A DNA stretch of 64,000 bases from Pseudomonas massiliensis (lineage in GTDB: Bacteria > Pseudomonadota > Gammaproteobacteria > Pseudomonadales > Pseudomonadaceae), in the NCBI RefSeq assembly GCF_000826105.1, contig NZ_CCYK01000007.1, forward strand, positions 744,001-808,000, read 5' to 3'. The notes beneath the pieces are model-generated. The model made no database searches. It saw only the letters and a program-made list of their open reading frames with translations, and had not been told where the DNA came from. The translations under genes and the position numbers were made by a program. The first letter of the stretch is position 1. Each line of letters opens with the position of its first letter. Below, in pieces: positions 16,958-26,553 of the stretch.

Positions 16958-18448
16958 ATGTTCGAATCCGCCGAGATCGGCCACGCGGTCGACGATCAAA
17001 CCTACAAGGCCGCGGTGCCAGCCCTGCGCGAGGCATTGCTGGAAGCGCAATATGAGCTCAAGGAGCAGGGCCGCTTTCCGGTCATCGTGCTCATCAACGG
17101 CATCGAGGGGGCCGGCAAGGGCGAAACCGTCAAGCTGCTCAACGAGTGGATGGACCCGCGCCTGATCGAGGTTCGTACCTTCGACCAGCAGACCGACGAG
17201 GAACTGGCGCGGCCGCCAGCCTGGCGCTATTGGCGGCAGCTGCCGGCCAAAGGGCGCATGGGCATCTTCTTCGGCAACTGGTACAGCCAGATGCTCCAGG
17301 GTCGGGTGCATGGCCACTTCAAGGACGCCGTGCTCGACCAGGCCATCAACCAGGCCGAGCGCCTGGAGCAGATGCTGTGCGACGAAGGGGCGCTCATCTT
17401 CAAGTTCTGGTTTCACCTGTCCAAGAAGCAGATGAAGCACCGGCTCAAGTCCCTGAAGGACGACCCCCTGCACAGCTGGCGCATCAGCCCGCTGGACTGG
17501 CAGCAGTCCAAGACCTATGACCGTTTCGTGCACTACGGCGAGCGCATCCTGCGGCGTACCAGCCGCGAGTACGCGCCCTGGCATGTGATCGAAGGTCATG
17601 ACAGCAATTACCGCAGCCTGGCGGTGGGCAACATCCTTCTCGAAGGGCTGCAGGCGCGGCTCAAGGCACCCGAACAGCCGGTGAATCAGGCGGTACCGCC
17701 CCTGGGCAATAGCCTGGACGAACGTACTCTGCTCGACGCCATGGACCTGAGTGTGGCCCTGGAAAAGGACGACTACCAGCGCCAGCTCATCGAGGAACAG
17801 GCTCGCCTGGCGACCCTGCTGCGAGACAAGCGCATGCGCCGGCATGCCCTGGTGGCGGTGTTCGAAGGCAATGATGCCGCCGGCAAGGGTGGTGCGATCC
17901 GCCGCGTGGCCGCCGCCCTGGACCCGCGTCAATACCATATCGTGCCCATCGCCGCGCCCACCGAGGAAGAGCGCGCCCAGCCCTATCTATGGCGATTCTG
18001 GCGGCATATACCGGCGCGCGGGCAGTTCACCATCTTCGACAGGTCCTGGTATGGGCGAGTGCTGGTGGAGCGGGTCGAAGGCTTCTGCGAGCCGGCTGAC
18101 TGGCTGCGGGCCTATAGCGAGATCAATGACTTCGAGGAGCAACTGATCGAGGCGGGCGTCGTGGTGGTGAAGTTCTGGCTGGCCATCGACCCGCAGACCC
18201 AGCTGGAGCGCTTCCAGGAGCGCGAGGAAACGCCTTTCAAACGCTACAAGATCACCGAGGAAGACTGGCGCAACCGGGATAAGTGGCCGGCCTATCGGGG
18301 TGCGGTGGGCGATATGGTGGACCGCACCAGCACCGAGATTGCCCCCTGGACGCTGGTGGAAGCCAACGACAAGCGCTGGGCGCGGGTGAAGGTGCTGCGC
18401 ACCCTGGGCGATGCGCTGGAGCGGGCCTTCGACCGGGACGAAAAATAG
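16958..18448 (+). CDS. pap: polyphosphate:AMP phosphotransferase (PPK2 class II)
   Basis: A 496-aa protein with two tandem PPK2 domains. The first (about 15-265) has Walker A NGIEGAGKGE at residues 47-56 and the lid YWRQLPAKG. The second (about 275-490) has EGNDAAGKGGAI near 303-314 and FWRHIPARGQFTIFDRSWYGR. Fused PPK2 proteins of this length phosphorylate AMP to ADP from polyphosphate. GAGGAGC precedes the ATG at 16958. The gene is divergent from mnmC and transcribed alone. Confidence 0.93.
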   Translation: MFESAEIGHAVDDQTYKAAVPALREALLEAQYELKEQGRFPVIVLINGIEGAGKGETVKLLNEWMDPRLIEVRTFDQQTDEELARPPAWRYWRQLPAKGRMGIFFGNWYSQMLQGRVHGHFKDAVLDQAINQAERLEQMLCDEGALIFKFWFHLSKKQMKHRLKSLKDDPLHSWRISPLDWQQSKTYDRFVHYGERILRRTSREYAPWHVIEGHDSNYRSLAVGNILLEGLQARLKAPEQPVNQAVPPLGNSLDERTLLDAMDLSVALEKDDYQRQLIEEQARLATLLRDKRMRRHALVAVFEGNDAAGKGGAIRRVAAALDPRQYHIVPIAAPTEEERAQPYLWRFWRHIPARGQFTIFDRSWYGRVLVERVEGFCEPADWLRAYSEINDFEEQLIEAGVVVVKFWLAIDPQTQLERFQEREETPFKRYKITEEDWRNRDKWPAYRGAVGDMVDRTSTEIAPWTLVEANDKRWARVKVLRTLGDALERAFDRDEK

Positions 18449-18518
18449 TCACCCGTGTCGACAGCCCAGGCTGTGTGCGAACCCGGCGACCCGACCATAG
18501 GCGGTTTTCGCGCATAGG

Positions 18519-18710
18519 CTAGTGGTCGGCGTGGTTCGCCACTCGTTCCACATAAGCCAGGCTCTCGCGCATGGCCTCGGCCCGACTCGGGAAGGGGCCC
18601 TCCAGAGTGTTTTCCCGCGTGGTGAAGAAGTAGTGACCATTGATCAGGGTGACCCGGTCACTGCGGAAATGGATGGCAGGGGAGGCTTCCTGGGCGCGTT
18701 TACCGAACAT
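18519..18710 (-). CDS. DUF6316-type small protein
   Basis: A 63-aa soluble peptide with the pattern of a small Pseudomonas family (HFRSDRVTLINGHYFFTTREN followed by a GPFPSRAEA stretch). The start at 18710 is preceded by GGAGATCACC. The function is unknown. It lies 84 nt downstream of fumC in the same direction, so it may be the tail of the fumC transcript. Confidence 0.75.
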   Translation of the reverse strand: MFGKRAQEASPAIHFRSDRVTLINGHYFFTTRENTLEGPFPSRAEAMRESLAYVERVANHADH

Positions 18711-18794
18711 GGTGATCTCCGAACAGCGTGAACAAGGGTTTGAACTCGGAAGGAAATCGCTCGCCGGGGACGGCGAGCGAAGGCGTGCGCTGGC

Positions 18795-20189
18795 TTATCC
18801 ATTGCCGCCGGCAGACAGCATGTTCTCGGGGCGAACCCACTGGTCGAACTGCTCGTCGGTGAGGTAGCCCAGGTCCAGCGCCGCCTGGCGCAGGGTGAGG
18901 TTCTCCCCGTAGGCCTTCTTGGCGATCTGCGCGGCCTTGTCGTAGCCGATGTGCGGGTTCAGCGCGGTGACCAGCATCAGGCCGCGCTCCAGGTGCTCGG
19001 CCATCTTCTCGGCATCCGCTTCAAGGCCAGCGATGCAGTGGGCCTGGAAGTTGCGGCAGCCATCGGCCAGCAGGCGAATGGACTGCAGCAGGTTATGGAT
19101 GAGCACTGGCTTGTAAACGTTGAGCTGCAGGTGACCCTGGCTGGCGGCCATGCCGATGACCACATCATTGCCCAGTACCTGGCAAGCCAGCATGGACAAG
19201 GCCTCGCACTGGGTAGGGTTGACCTTGCCCGGCATGATCGAGCTGCCTGGCTCGTTGGCCGGCAAGCGTACTTCGGCCAGGCCGCCACGGGGGCCGGAAC
19301 CCAGCAGGCGCAAGTCATTGGCCAGTTTCATCAGGGCCACGGCCAGGGTTTTCAAGGCGCCCGCCAGCGTGACCAGGGGCTCATGGCCGGCCAGGGCGGC
19401 GAACTTGTTCGGAGCGGTAACGAAGGGCAGCCCGGACAGCGCGGCGATTTCAGCCGCCACGGCTTCAGCGAAGCCCTTGGGCGCGTTGAGCCCGGTGCCT
19501 ACGGCGGTGCCGCCCTGGGCCAGCTCGTAGACTGCGGGCAGGGAACCACGGATGGCGCGCTGGGCGTAGTCCAGCTGAGCAACGAAGGCTGAGATTTCCT
19601 GGCCGAAGGTGATGGGCGTGGCATCCATCATGTGGGTGCGGCCGGTTTTCACCAGGTTGAGGTGGCGCGCCGACAACTCGGCGAGCCCTGCGGAAAGCTC
19701 GCCCAGGGCCGGCAGCAGGTCGTCATGAGTGGCCTTGGCCGCCGCGATGTGCATGGCGGTAGGGAAGCAATCGTTCGAGCTTTGCGAGCGGTTCACATGA
19801 TCGTTGGGGTGAACCGGCGATTTGCCGCCGCGGCCGTTGCCGGCCAGCTCGTTACCCCTGCCGGCGATCACCTCGTTGACGTTCATGTTGCTCTGGGTGC
19901 CGCTACCGGTTTGCCAGACCACCAGGGGGAACTGGTCGTCGTGCTCGCCAGCGAGCACCTCATCGGCGGCCTGCTCGATCAGCCGGGCTACATCAGGCGG
20001 CAGGTCACCGCTACGGCTGTTGACCCGCGCCGCCGCCTTCTTGATCAAGGCCAGTGCATGGACCACCGCCAGGGGCATGCGCTGCTCGCCGATGGCGAAG
20101 TTGATCAGCGAGCGTTGGGTCTGGGCGCCCCAGTAGGAAGCCTCCGGGACTTCGATCTGGCCAATGCTGTCAGTTTCGATGCGGGTCAT
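18795..20189 (-). CDS. fumC: class II fumarate hydratase
   Basis: A 464-aa iron-independent fumarase that interconverts fumarate and malate in the TCA cycle. The fumarase/aspartase signature [13 protein letters not shown] is present with its mobile-loop serines, along with [28 protein letters not shown] and [12 protein letters not shown]. The length is normal for FumC. The order fumC-DUF2059-bolA-trhO-DsbA-like-rbdA matches the P. aeruginosa PA0854-PA0861 segment. The 246-bp gap to the divergent DUF2059 gene must hold both promoters; a Fur or Sox site was not recognised. Confidence 0.96.
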   Translation of the reverse strand: MTRIETDSIGQIEVPEASYWGAQTQRSLINFAIGEQRMPLAVVHALALIKKAAARVNSRSGDLPPDVARLIEQAADEVLAGEHDDQFPLVVWQTGSGTQSNMNVNEVIAGRGNELAGNGRGGKSPVHPNDHVNRSQSSNDCFPTAMHIAAAKATHDDLLPALGELSAGLAELSARHLNLVKTGRTHMMDATPITFGQEISAFVAQLDYAQRAIRGSLPAVYELAQGGTAVGTGLNAPKGFAEAVAAEIAALSGLPFVTAPNKFAALAGHEPLVTLAGALKTLAVALMKLANDLRLLGSGPRGGLAEVRLPANEPGSSIMPGKVNPTQCEALSMLACQVLGNDVVIGMAASQGHLQLNVYKPVLIHNLLQSIRLLADGCRNFQAHCIAGLEADAEKMAEHLERGLMLVTALNPHIGYDKAAQIAKKAYGENLTLRQAALDLGYLTDEQFDQWVRPENMLSAGGNG

Positions 20190-20435
20190 TGCATTCTCGC
20201 TTGTGCAGGTTAGACAGCCAGTTTAGGCGCATTCTGGCGGTGGGGGTTCCCTCTTTGGGCTTCGCTGGAGTGACTGTGCCCAAGCCACTTCACAGGCCCG
20301 CCCTTGGGGCGGCTCGTCACTTAGGCTTGAGCCGCTGCTGGGGTTGAGCGCAGAATGGCCCGCCAAGGAGCCTGCCTGGCAGGCGCCCTCCGGTTAACTG
20401 TTCCATTTGCCAGATCGCCACAGTAAGGAAAACCG

Positions 20436-20954
20436 ATGAATCGAGTTCGTGCCCTCTGCACCGCGGCCCTGTTGGCCTGCGCCGGGCCTGCCCTGGCCGC
20501 CACCGCCAGCCACGAGGCCAGCGCAGAAGCCTTCCTGATGATGGCTCACGCTGACAAGCTCGGCACGCCTGTATACATGCAGGTGCAGCAGATGTTCGCC
20601 CAGCGTTTCGCCCAGGCCAACGCCCCGGAGTCCAAGAAAGCGACCCTGGAAAGCTACCAAGCCAAGGCCAACGCCGCGCTGGACCAGGCCATCGGCTGGA
20701 ACAAGCTCAAGCCGGAAATGGTGAAGCTCTACACGGACAACTTCACCGAGCAGGAATTGAAAGACCTGGTCAAGTTCTACCAGTCGCCCCTGGGCCAGAA
20801 GATCGTCAAGACCATGCCTCAGGTCACCGAGCAATCGGCTGAGCTGACCCAGCAGCACCTGCAGGAAGCCGCGCCCGTGGTGAACAAGCTGCTGGCCGAC
20901 ATGACCGCCGAGGTAACGCCGCCGAAGGCCGCCGAGCCTGCCAAGAAGAAGTGA
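20436..20954 (+). CDS. DUF2059 domain periplasmic protein
   Basis: A 172-aa exported protein with a signal peptide (residues 1-21, cleavage near ALA|AT) and a DUF2059 helical domain (YTDNFTEQELKDLVKFYQS and GQKIVKTMP). The tail is lysine-rich (PPKAAEPAKKK). The family is widespread and of unknown biochemical function. Its stop overlaps a GTG that opens the bolA frame (GTGA at 20951-20954), so the two are probably coupled. Confidence 0.85.
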   Translation: MNRVRALCTAALLACAGPALAATASHEASAEAFLMMAHADKLGTPVYMQVQQMFAQRFAQANAPESKKATLESYQAKANAALDQAIGWNKLKPEMVKLYTDNFTEQELKDLVKFYQSPLGQKIVKTMPQVTEQSAELTQQHLQEAAPVVNKLLADMTAEVTPPKAAEPAKKK

Positions 20955-21253
20955 CCGCCATGACCATGCAAGCCCGCATCCAGCACACCCTGACCCTGCT
21001 GCAACCGCGGCACCTGGACGTGATCGATGAAAGCCACATGCACAGCCGTGGCAGCGAGACCCACTACAAGGCCGTAGTGGTCAGCGAACGCTTCGAGGGG
21101 CTGAGCCGGGTCAAGCGTCACCAGCTGGTGTATGGCACCCTGGGCGAACTGATGGGCGAGTTCCATGCCCTGGCCCTGCACACCTATACCCCCGAGGAAT
21201 GGGCCGCCACGGGCGCGGCTCCGGCCTCGCCGGTATGCGCCGGCGGGCATTGA
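20951..21253 (+). CDS. bolA: BolA family transcriptional/iron-sulfur regulator
   Basis: A 100-aa BolA-like protein with the class II KH-like fold. It includes IDESHMHSRGSETHYKAVVVS, where the conserved His residues match those used with monothiol glutaredoxins to bind an iron-sulfur cluster, and the C-terminal FEGLSRVKRHQLVYGTL helix. The start is either GTG at 20951 (overlapping the DUF2059 stop) or ATG at 20960; both give a full domain. A Cys near the C terminus (SPVCAGGH) is outside the conserved fold. Confidence 0.88.
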   Translation: MTAMTMQARIQHTLTLLQPRHLDVIDESHMHSRGSETHYKAVVVSERFEGLSRVKRHQLVYGTLGELMGEFHALALHTYTPEEWAATGAAPASPVCAGGH

Positions 21254-21378
21254 TCCAGCGCAACACAGCCACGGCTCCCTTTGCTAGAATGCGCGCCGCC
21301 CGCGGGTAGCCCCCGCGTGGCGCCTATTCGAAACAACCCGGGCCGCCCTTTGCGAGGGCCCCGCCAGGAGACGCAAAG

Positions 21379-22311
21379 ATGTCCATAGTCGTGGCCGCGC
21401 TGTACAAGTTCGTCACCCTCGAAGATTACGTCGACCTCCGCGAGCCCTTGCTCCAGGTCATGCTGGCCAACGAGGTCAAGGGCACCTTGCTCCTGGCCAA
21501 CGAAGGCATCAACGGCACCGTGTCCGGCACCCGCGAGGCCATCGATGCCTTGCTCGCCTGGCTGCGCAACGACCCCCGCCTGGTCGACCTGGACCACAAG
21601 GAGTCCCTCTGCGACGAGCAGCCCTTCTACCGCACCAAGGTCAAGCTCAAGAAAGAGATCGTTACCCTGGGCGTGCCGGGCGTGGACCCGAACAGGAAGG
21701 TCGGCACCTATGTGGAGCCCAAGGACTGGAACGCGCTGATCAGCGACCCCGAGGTGCTGCTCATCGACACGCGCAACGACTACGAAGTGGCCATCGGGAC
21801 CTTCGAAGGCGCCATCGACCCGAAGACCACGACCTTCCGCGAGTTCCCGGAGTACGTCAAGACACACTTCGATCCTAGCCGTCACAAGAAGGTAGCCATG
21901 TTCTGCACCGGTGGCATCCGTTGCGAGAAGGCATCCAGCTTCATGCTCGGCGAGGGCTTCGAGCAGGTGTACCACCTCAAGGGCGGTATCCTCAAATACC
22001 TTGAGGAAGTGCCCGAGCAGGAAAGCAAATGGCAGGGCGACTGCTTCGTGTTCGACAACCGGGTCACCGTGCGCCACGACCTCAGCGAGGGCGACTACGA
22101 CCAGTGCCATGCCTGCCGCATGCCGGTCAGCGTCGAAGACCGCCAGTCCCCCCATTACACCCCGGGCATCAGTTGCCCGCATTGCTGGGACAGCCTGAGC
22201 GAGAAGACCCGTCGTAGCGCCATCGATCGGCAGAAGCAGATCGAGCTGGCCAAGGCGCGCAACCAGCCTCACCCCATCGGCTATAACTACCGCAAAACGA
22301 CCGAGGCTTGA
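21379..22311 (+). CDS. trhO: tRNA uridine-34 hydroxylase TrhO (rhodanese family)
   Basis: A 310-aa YceA/TrhO protein. The N-terminal domain ([15 protein letters not shown]) is followed by a rhodanese domain with active-site Cys in [13 protein letters not shown], and then by a Cys-rich C-terminal segment ([17 protein letters not shown]) typical of this subfamily. TrhO carries out oxygen-dependent formation of 5-hydroxyuridine at tRNA position 34. AGGAGACG precedes the ATG. It is followed 3 nt later by the DsbA-like gene. Confidence 0.92.
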   Translation: MSIVVAALYKFVTLEDYVDLREPLLQVMLANEVKGTLLLANEGINGTVSGTREAIDALLAWLRNDPRLVDLDHKESLCDEQPFYRTKVKLKKEIVTLGVPGVDPNRKVGTYVEPKDWNALISDPEVLLIDTRNDYEVAIGTFEGAIDPKTTTFREFPEYVKTHFDPSRHKKVAMFCTGGIRCEKASSFMLGEGFEQVYHLKGGILKYLEEVPEQESKWQGDCFVFDNRVTVRHDLSEGDYDQCHACRMPVSVEDRQSPHYTPGISCPHCWDSLSEKTRRSAIDRQKQIELAKARNQPHPIGYNYRKTTEA

Positions 22312-22314
22312 GCC

Positions 22315-22947
22315 ATGGCCAACCGCCTGGTGTACGTGATGGACCCGATGTGCTCCTGGTGCTGGGGCTTTGCTCCGGTCGCCGAGGCGCTGATAAGCCA
22401 GGCGGCGACGGGCGGCGTTACCGCTCATCTGGTGGTGGGAGGCCTGCGCACGGGCCAGACCGCGCTGGATAACGGCACTCGCAAGCGTATTCTGGAGCAC
22501 TGGCACAGCGTTGCGCAGACCACCGGGCAACCTTTCCGGTTCGAGGAGGCACTGCCTCCCGGCTTCGTCTATGACACCGAGCCGGCCTGCCGGGCGATCG
22601 TTGCCGCCCGCCTGATCGACCCGGCCATGGCCTGGCCCATGGCTCGCGCCATCGGGCAGGCCTTCTACCGCGACGGCCTGGACGTGACCCGTACCGCCGC
22701 CCTGGTGGATATCGCCGAGGCGGTGGGGCTTTCCCGCCTGCGCTTCGCCGACACCTTCGACCTGGCGCAGACCGCCGAGGCCACCCAGGCCGACTTCACT
22801 TGGTCACAGTCCTTGGGTATTTCTGGGTTCCCCACGGTGCTGGCCGAGCATGACCGCCAATACGCGTTGCTTACCAATGGCTACCAGTCGGCTGATGCCC
22901 TGGGGCCACTGCTGGCACGTTGGCTTGATCGCATCGCCGCGCTATAG
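22315..22947 (+). CDS. DsbA-family thioredoxin-fold protein
   Basis: A 210-aa protein with a thioredoxin fold and helical insertion of the DsbA family. The CxxC is CSWC in MDPMCSWCWGFAP, and the cis-Pro loop is SGFPTVL. There is no signal peptide, so it is cytosolic, unlike periplasmic DsbA, and resembles FrnE-like proteins. It starts 3 nt after trhO and is probably cotranscribed with it, as in P. aeruginosa PA0858-PA0859. The substrate is unknown. Confidence 0.83.
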   Translation: MANRLVYVMDPMCSWCWGFAPVAEALISQAATGGVTAHLVVGGLRTGQTALDNGTRKRILEHWHSVAQTTGQPFRFEEALPPGFVYDTEPACRAIVAARLIDPAMAWPMARAIGQAFYRDGLDVTRTAALVDIAEAVGLSRLRFADTFDLAQTAEATQADFTWSQSLGISGFPTVLAEHDRQYALLTNGYQSADALGPLLARWLDRIAAL

Positions 22948-23086
22948 TCGCGCGGTGCTGCGCCGTCCCTGACGGCAGCGTTGGCACAGTGGGAGTGCTG
23001 CGCTGGCCGAGGCTGGAAACCTTGGCTGCGCTGTGCTGAATGTGTGCCGGGCCGCGTGGCTTGGCGTCTGCGCCTCAAAGGATCAC

Positions 23087-25528
23087 ATGAAGCAGAAACG
23101 CACCCTGGAAACGCCAAGGCTGATCAGCATCGCGTGGCCGTTCATCGCTGTTGTACTGCTGCTGGCCCTGCTGGGATGCGTCAGCTTCTACGCACTGTCC
23201 GCCGTGCGGGGCTATGTGGCTGGCGAAAGCCTATGGTCCAAGGCGCAGAAGGATGCGATCTTCTACCTGAGCCTGTACGCGGATAACCGCGACGAAGGCA
23301 CCTATGCCAAATACCAGCAAGCGATGGCGGTGCCCGAGGGCAACCGAGAGCTGAGGGTGGCCCTGGAAAAGCCCGAGCCTGACATGACCATGGCCCGCAA
23401 GGGGCTTCTGCAGGGCGGCAATCACCCGGAAGATTTCGACGGCATCATCTGGCTGTTCCTGAATTTCCGCCATATTTCCTATTTCGCCCGCGCCATGGAC
23501 CTCTGGACCATTGGCGACAACTACCTGGATCAGCTCGACGCCATTGCCGGGCAGATGCATGACGCCATCGGCGGAGGCAGCGCCACGGCGGCCGATACCT
23601 TGCGCTGGAAGCAGCAGATCGCTGCCCTGAATGAAGCAGTGACGCCGGCCGCCAAGGCCTTCAGTGATGCCCTGGGCGAGGGCAGCCGGGTGCTGCAGCG
23701 CTGGCTGGTCAGTACCAACCTGGTGACGGCGTTCCTGTTGATCGCGCTGGCCCTGTGGATCACCCGCAAGCTGCTGGTGCAGCGTCATAGCATGGCCGAG
23801 GCGCTGCAACTGGAAAAGGAGCGTGCCCAGGTTACCCTGGCGTCCATCGGCGATGGGGTGATCGCTACCGACGTGACCGGCGCCATCGCCTACATGAACC
23901 CGGCCGCCGAGCAGCTTACCCATTGGAAGGCCGAGCAGGCGGCGGGCTTGCCCCTGGCAGCCCTGTTCAACCTGCTGGACGAGCATGCCGAGAAAGACGA
24001 TTTCACCCTGATCGAGCGCATCCTCGGAGGGCAGCTCACCGGTGGCAGCGAGCATGCCAAGCTCATTCAGCGTCTGGACGGCAGCACGGTCTCGGTGAAT
24101 CTGGTAGGCGCGCCCATCCAGACCGACGGCCGCATCAGCGGGGCGGTACTGGTGCTGCACGACATGACCCAGGAGCGGCAGTACATCGCCAACCTGTCCT
24201 GGCAAGCCAGCCATGATGCATTGACAGGCCTGGCCAACCGCCGGGAGTTCGAGCAGCGCCTGGAACAGGCCCTGACCCGTACCGCCAATGGGCGCGGGCG
24301 GCAGTCGCTGATGTTCCTTGACCTTGACCAGTTCAAGCTGGTGAACGATACCTGCGGCCATGCGGCAGGCGACGAACTGTTGCGACATATCTGCGCCGTA
24401 TTGCAATCGTGCCTGCGGGAAACCGATACCCTGGCCCGCCTGGGCGGCGACGAGTTCGGCGTGCTGCTGGAAGATTGTCCGCCGGACCAGGCCGAGCGCA
24501 TCGCCGAACACCTGCGCGAGAGCGTGCACAGCCTGCACTTCGTCTGGAAGGGGCGGCCGTTCATGACCTCCGTGAGCATTGGCCTGGTGCACCTGAACCT
24601 GTTGCCAGCCACGTTGGAGCTGTCGTTGCGGGCCGCGGACATGGCCTGCTACATGGCCAAGGAAAAGGGGCGCAACCGGGTGCAGGTCTATCACGCCGAA
24701 GACTCCGAAGTGTCTACCCGCTTCGGCGAGATGGCCTGGATTCAACGGCTGCGCATGGCCCTGGAGGAAGACCGCTTTACCCTTTATGCGCAGGAAATCG
24801 CCCTCTTGGCCAACGACCGCAACGGCGGCGGCCATGCTCGCCATGTGGAGATCCTGCTACGGCTGCATGATGAGCACGGGCGGATGATTCTCCCGGACAG
24901 TTTCATCCCGGCCGCCGAGCGCTATGGCCTGATGACCGCCCTGGATCGCTGGGTAGTCAAGAATGTATTCAAGGTGATCCGCCAGGCCATGGACGAAAGC
25001 GGGGAAGAGCCGCTGGCCGTATGTGCTATCAATTTGTCCGGGATCAGTATCGGGGATGACGATTTCCTGGATTATCTTCGTGAGCAGTTCCGCCGGTTCG
25101 CCATTGCGCCGCACTTGATCTGCTTCGAAATCACCGAGACCAGTGCCATCTCGAACCTTGGCAGCGCCATTCGCTTCATCAACGAGCTCAAGGCCCTGGG
25201 TTGCCTGTTCTCACTCGATGATTTCTGCGCGGGCATGTCCTCGTTCGCCTACTTGAAGCACCTGCCGGTGGATTTCCTGAAGATCGATGGCAGTTTTGTA
25301 AAGGACATGCTCGATGATCCCATCAACCGGGCCATGGTTGAGGTCATCAACCATATCGGCCACGTGATGGGCAAGCGTACCATCGCCGAATTCGTTGAAA
25401 CGCCGCTGATCGAGCAGGCGCTCATGGAGATTGGCGTGGATTATGCACAAGGCTACGTGATCGAGCGGCCACGCTTGTTCACCTGCGAAAGCCTACGCTG
25501 CGCCGACGAAGTGCGTGCCACCCCCTGA
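23087..25528 (+). CDS. rbdA: membrane PAS-GGDEF-EAL c-di-GMP regulator, RbdA type
   Basis: An 813-aa protein with two N-terminal membrane helices (about 14-35 and 210-230) that bracket a periplasmic sensor domain. A PAS domain (about 250-360), GGDEF (about 375-535) and EAL (about 560-805) follow. GGDEF is intact at 453-457, with an inhibitory-site RETD ending five residues before it. The EAL signature reads EIL at 588-590, yet DD at 711-712, KIDGSF and AEFVE remain. RbdA of P. aeruginosa is a phosphodiesterase promoting biofilm dispersal whose GGDEF part regulates it; the gene neighbourhood supports orthology. The start at 23087 has AAAGGA 7 nt upstream. Confidence 0.88.
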   Translation: MKQKRTLETPRLISIAWPFIAVVLLLALLGCVSFYALSAVRGYVAGESLWSKAQKDAIFYLSLYADNRDEGTYAKYQQAMAVPEGNRELRVALEKPEPDMTMARKGLLQGGNHPEDFDGIIWLFLNFRHISYFARAMDLWTIGDNYLDQLDAIAGQMHDAIGGGSATAADTLRWKQQIAALNEAVTPAAKAFSDALGEGSRVLQRWLVSTNLVTAFLLIALALWITRKLLVQRHSMAEALQLEKERAQVTLASIGDGVIATDVTGAIAYMNPAAEQLTHWKAEQAAGLPLAALFNLLDEHAEKDDFTLIERILGGQLTGGSEHAKLIQRLDGSTVSVNLVGAPIQTDGRISGAVLVLHDMTQERQYIANLSWQASHDALTGLANRREFEQRLEQALTRTANGRGRQSLMFLDLDQFKLVNDTCGHAAGDELLRHICAVLQSCLRETDTLARLGGDEFGVLLEDCPPDQAERIAEHLRESVHSLHFVWKGRPFMTSVSIGLVHLNLLPATLELSLRAADMACYMAKEKGRNRVQVYHAEDSEVSTRFGEMAWIQRLRMALEEDRFTLYAQEIALLANDRNGGGHARHVEILLRLHDEHGRMILPDSFIPAAERYGLMTALDRWVVKNVFKVIRQAMDESGEEPLAVCAINLSGISIGDDDFLDYLREQFRRFAIAPHLICFEITETSAISNLGSAIRFINELKALGCLFSLDDFCAGMSSFAYLKHLPVDFLKIDGSFVKDMLDDPINRAMVEVINHIGHVMGKRTIAEFVETPLIEQALMEIGVDYAQGYVIERPRLFTCESLRCADEVRATP

Positions 25529-25597
25529 CGCCTCCCTCGGGGAGGCAAGGGCAGCGAACCTTGCGGTAGTTTTTCACCAACAGAAAGGAAGTTGTCG

Positions 25598-26389
25598 ATG
25601 AATGATGTAGCGGATTCAGGTTTCACTCGCACCGGCCCTCTGATGGAAGCATCCAGCTATCCGGCATGGGCCCAGCAACTGTTGCGTGATTGCAGCATTG
25701 CCAAGCGGCGCGTGGTGCAACATGAACTGTACCAGCGGATGCGAGACAACAAGCTCAGCGCCGGCACCATGCGCCAGTACCTGATTGGCGGCTGGCCCGT
25801 GGTGGAGCAGTTCTCGCTGTACATGGCTCATAACCTGACCAAGACCCGTTTCGGTCGCCATCCAGGCGAAGACATGGCGCGCCGCTGGTTGATGCGCAAC
25901 ATCCGAGTCGAACTGAACCATGCCGATTACTGGGTCAACTGGTGCGCGGCTCACGGTGTGACCCTGGAAGACCTGCAGGCCCAGAAAGTGCCGCCGGAGC
26001 TGCAATCGCTCAGCCATTGGTGCTGGCAGACCTGTACCGCCGACTCGCTGGTAATCGCCATGGCCGCGACCAACTACGCCATCGAAGGCGCGACCGGCGA
26101 ATGGTCGGCCGTGGTGTGCTCCAGCGATGTGTATGCCAATGCCTTCCCTGAGGAAACCCGCAAGCGCGCCATGAAGTGGCTGAAGATGCATGCCCAGTAT
26201 GACGACGCGCATCCATGGGAAGCCTTGGAAATCATCTGCACCCTGGCTGGGAACGACCCGTCCCAGGCCCTGCAGGACGAGCTGCGCAAAGCCATCTGCA
26301 AGAGCTACGACTATATGTTCCTGTTCCTGGAGCGCTGCATGGAGCTGGAGAACAAGAGCGTCCAGCGCGAGCGCGAAGCGGTGGCCTGA
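25598..26389 (+). CDS. TenA/PqqC-like family protein
   Basis: A 263-aa all-helical protein of the TenA/heme-oxygenase-like fold. Conserved-looking features are YLIGGWPVVEQFSLYM, RVELNHADYWVNW, the AATNYAIEGATGEW segment with its Glu and Tyr, and HAQYDDAHPWEALEI. Histidine and glutamate spacing suggests a possible iron- or substrate-binding pocket, but the reaction is unknown; thiamine salvage is only one option. The ATG at 25598 follows AGAAAGGAAG. A TTG at 25592 is also in frame. Confidence 0.75.
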   Translation: MNDVADSGFTRTGPLMEASSYPAWAQQLLRDCSIAKRRVVQHELYQRMRDNKLSAGTMRQYLIGGWPVVEQFSLYMAHNLTKTRFGRHPGEDMARRWLMRNIRVELNHADYWVNWCAAHGVTLEDLQAQKVPPELQSLSHWCWQTCTADSLVIAMAATNYAIEGATGEWSAVVCSSDVYANAFPEETRKRAMKWLKMHAQYDDAHPWEALEIICTLAGNDPSQALQDELRKAICKSYDYMFLFLERCMELENKSVQREREAVA

Positions 26390-26395
26390 TCCTAC

Positions 26396-26536
26396 CGTGG
26401 ACGGGAGCCAACTCGCCAGCTTCGCTGGCTCCCACCCAGATCCTCAGCGGCAATGATTTTGCTCATCTGTTGACCTAAAGGGCTGGTTCACCCGGTGGGA
26501 GGCAGCGAAGCTGCCGAATTCCCAGGGCGGCAGGGC
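26396..26536. repeat. REP-like inverted repeats between the TenA-like gene and yciK
   Basis: Two palindromic elements are present. GGGAGCCAACTCGCCAGC with TTCG and GCTGGCTCCCAC forms a hairpin at about 26403-26434. GGTGGGAGGCAGCGAAGCTG followed by CCGAATTCCC at about 26494-26524 resembles one arm of the REP family seen elsewhere in the window. They separate two convergent genes and may act in termination. Confidence 0.6.
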
Positions 26537-26553
26537 TTGACTACAAAAGCCTG

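Noticed and set aside
23231..24844. A 537-codon minus-strand frame
   Set aside because: It is antisense to the rbdA gene, which has a clear domain structure.
25528..25550. Terminator after rbdA (GCCTCCC TCG GGGAGGC)
   Set aside because: The stem is only 7 bp and no T-run follows, so I did not call it as a feature.
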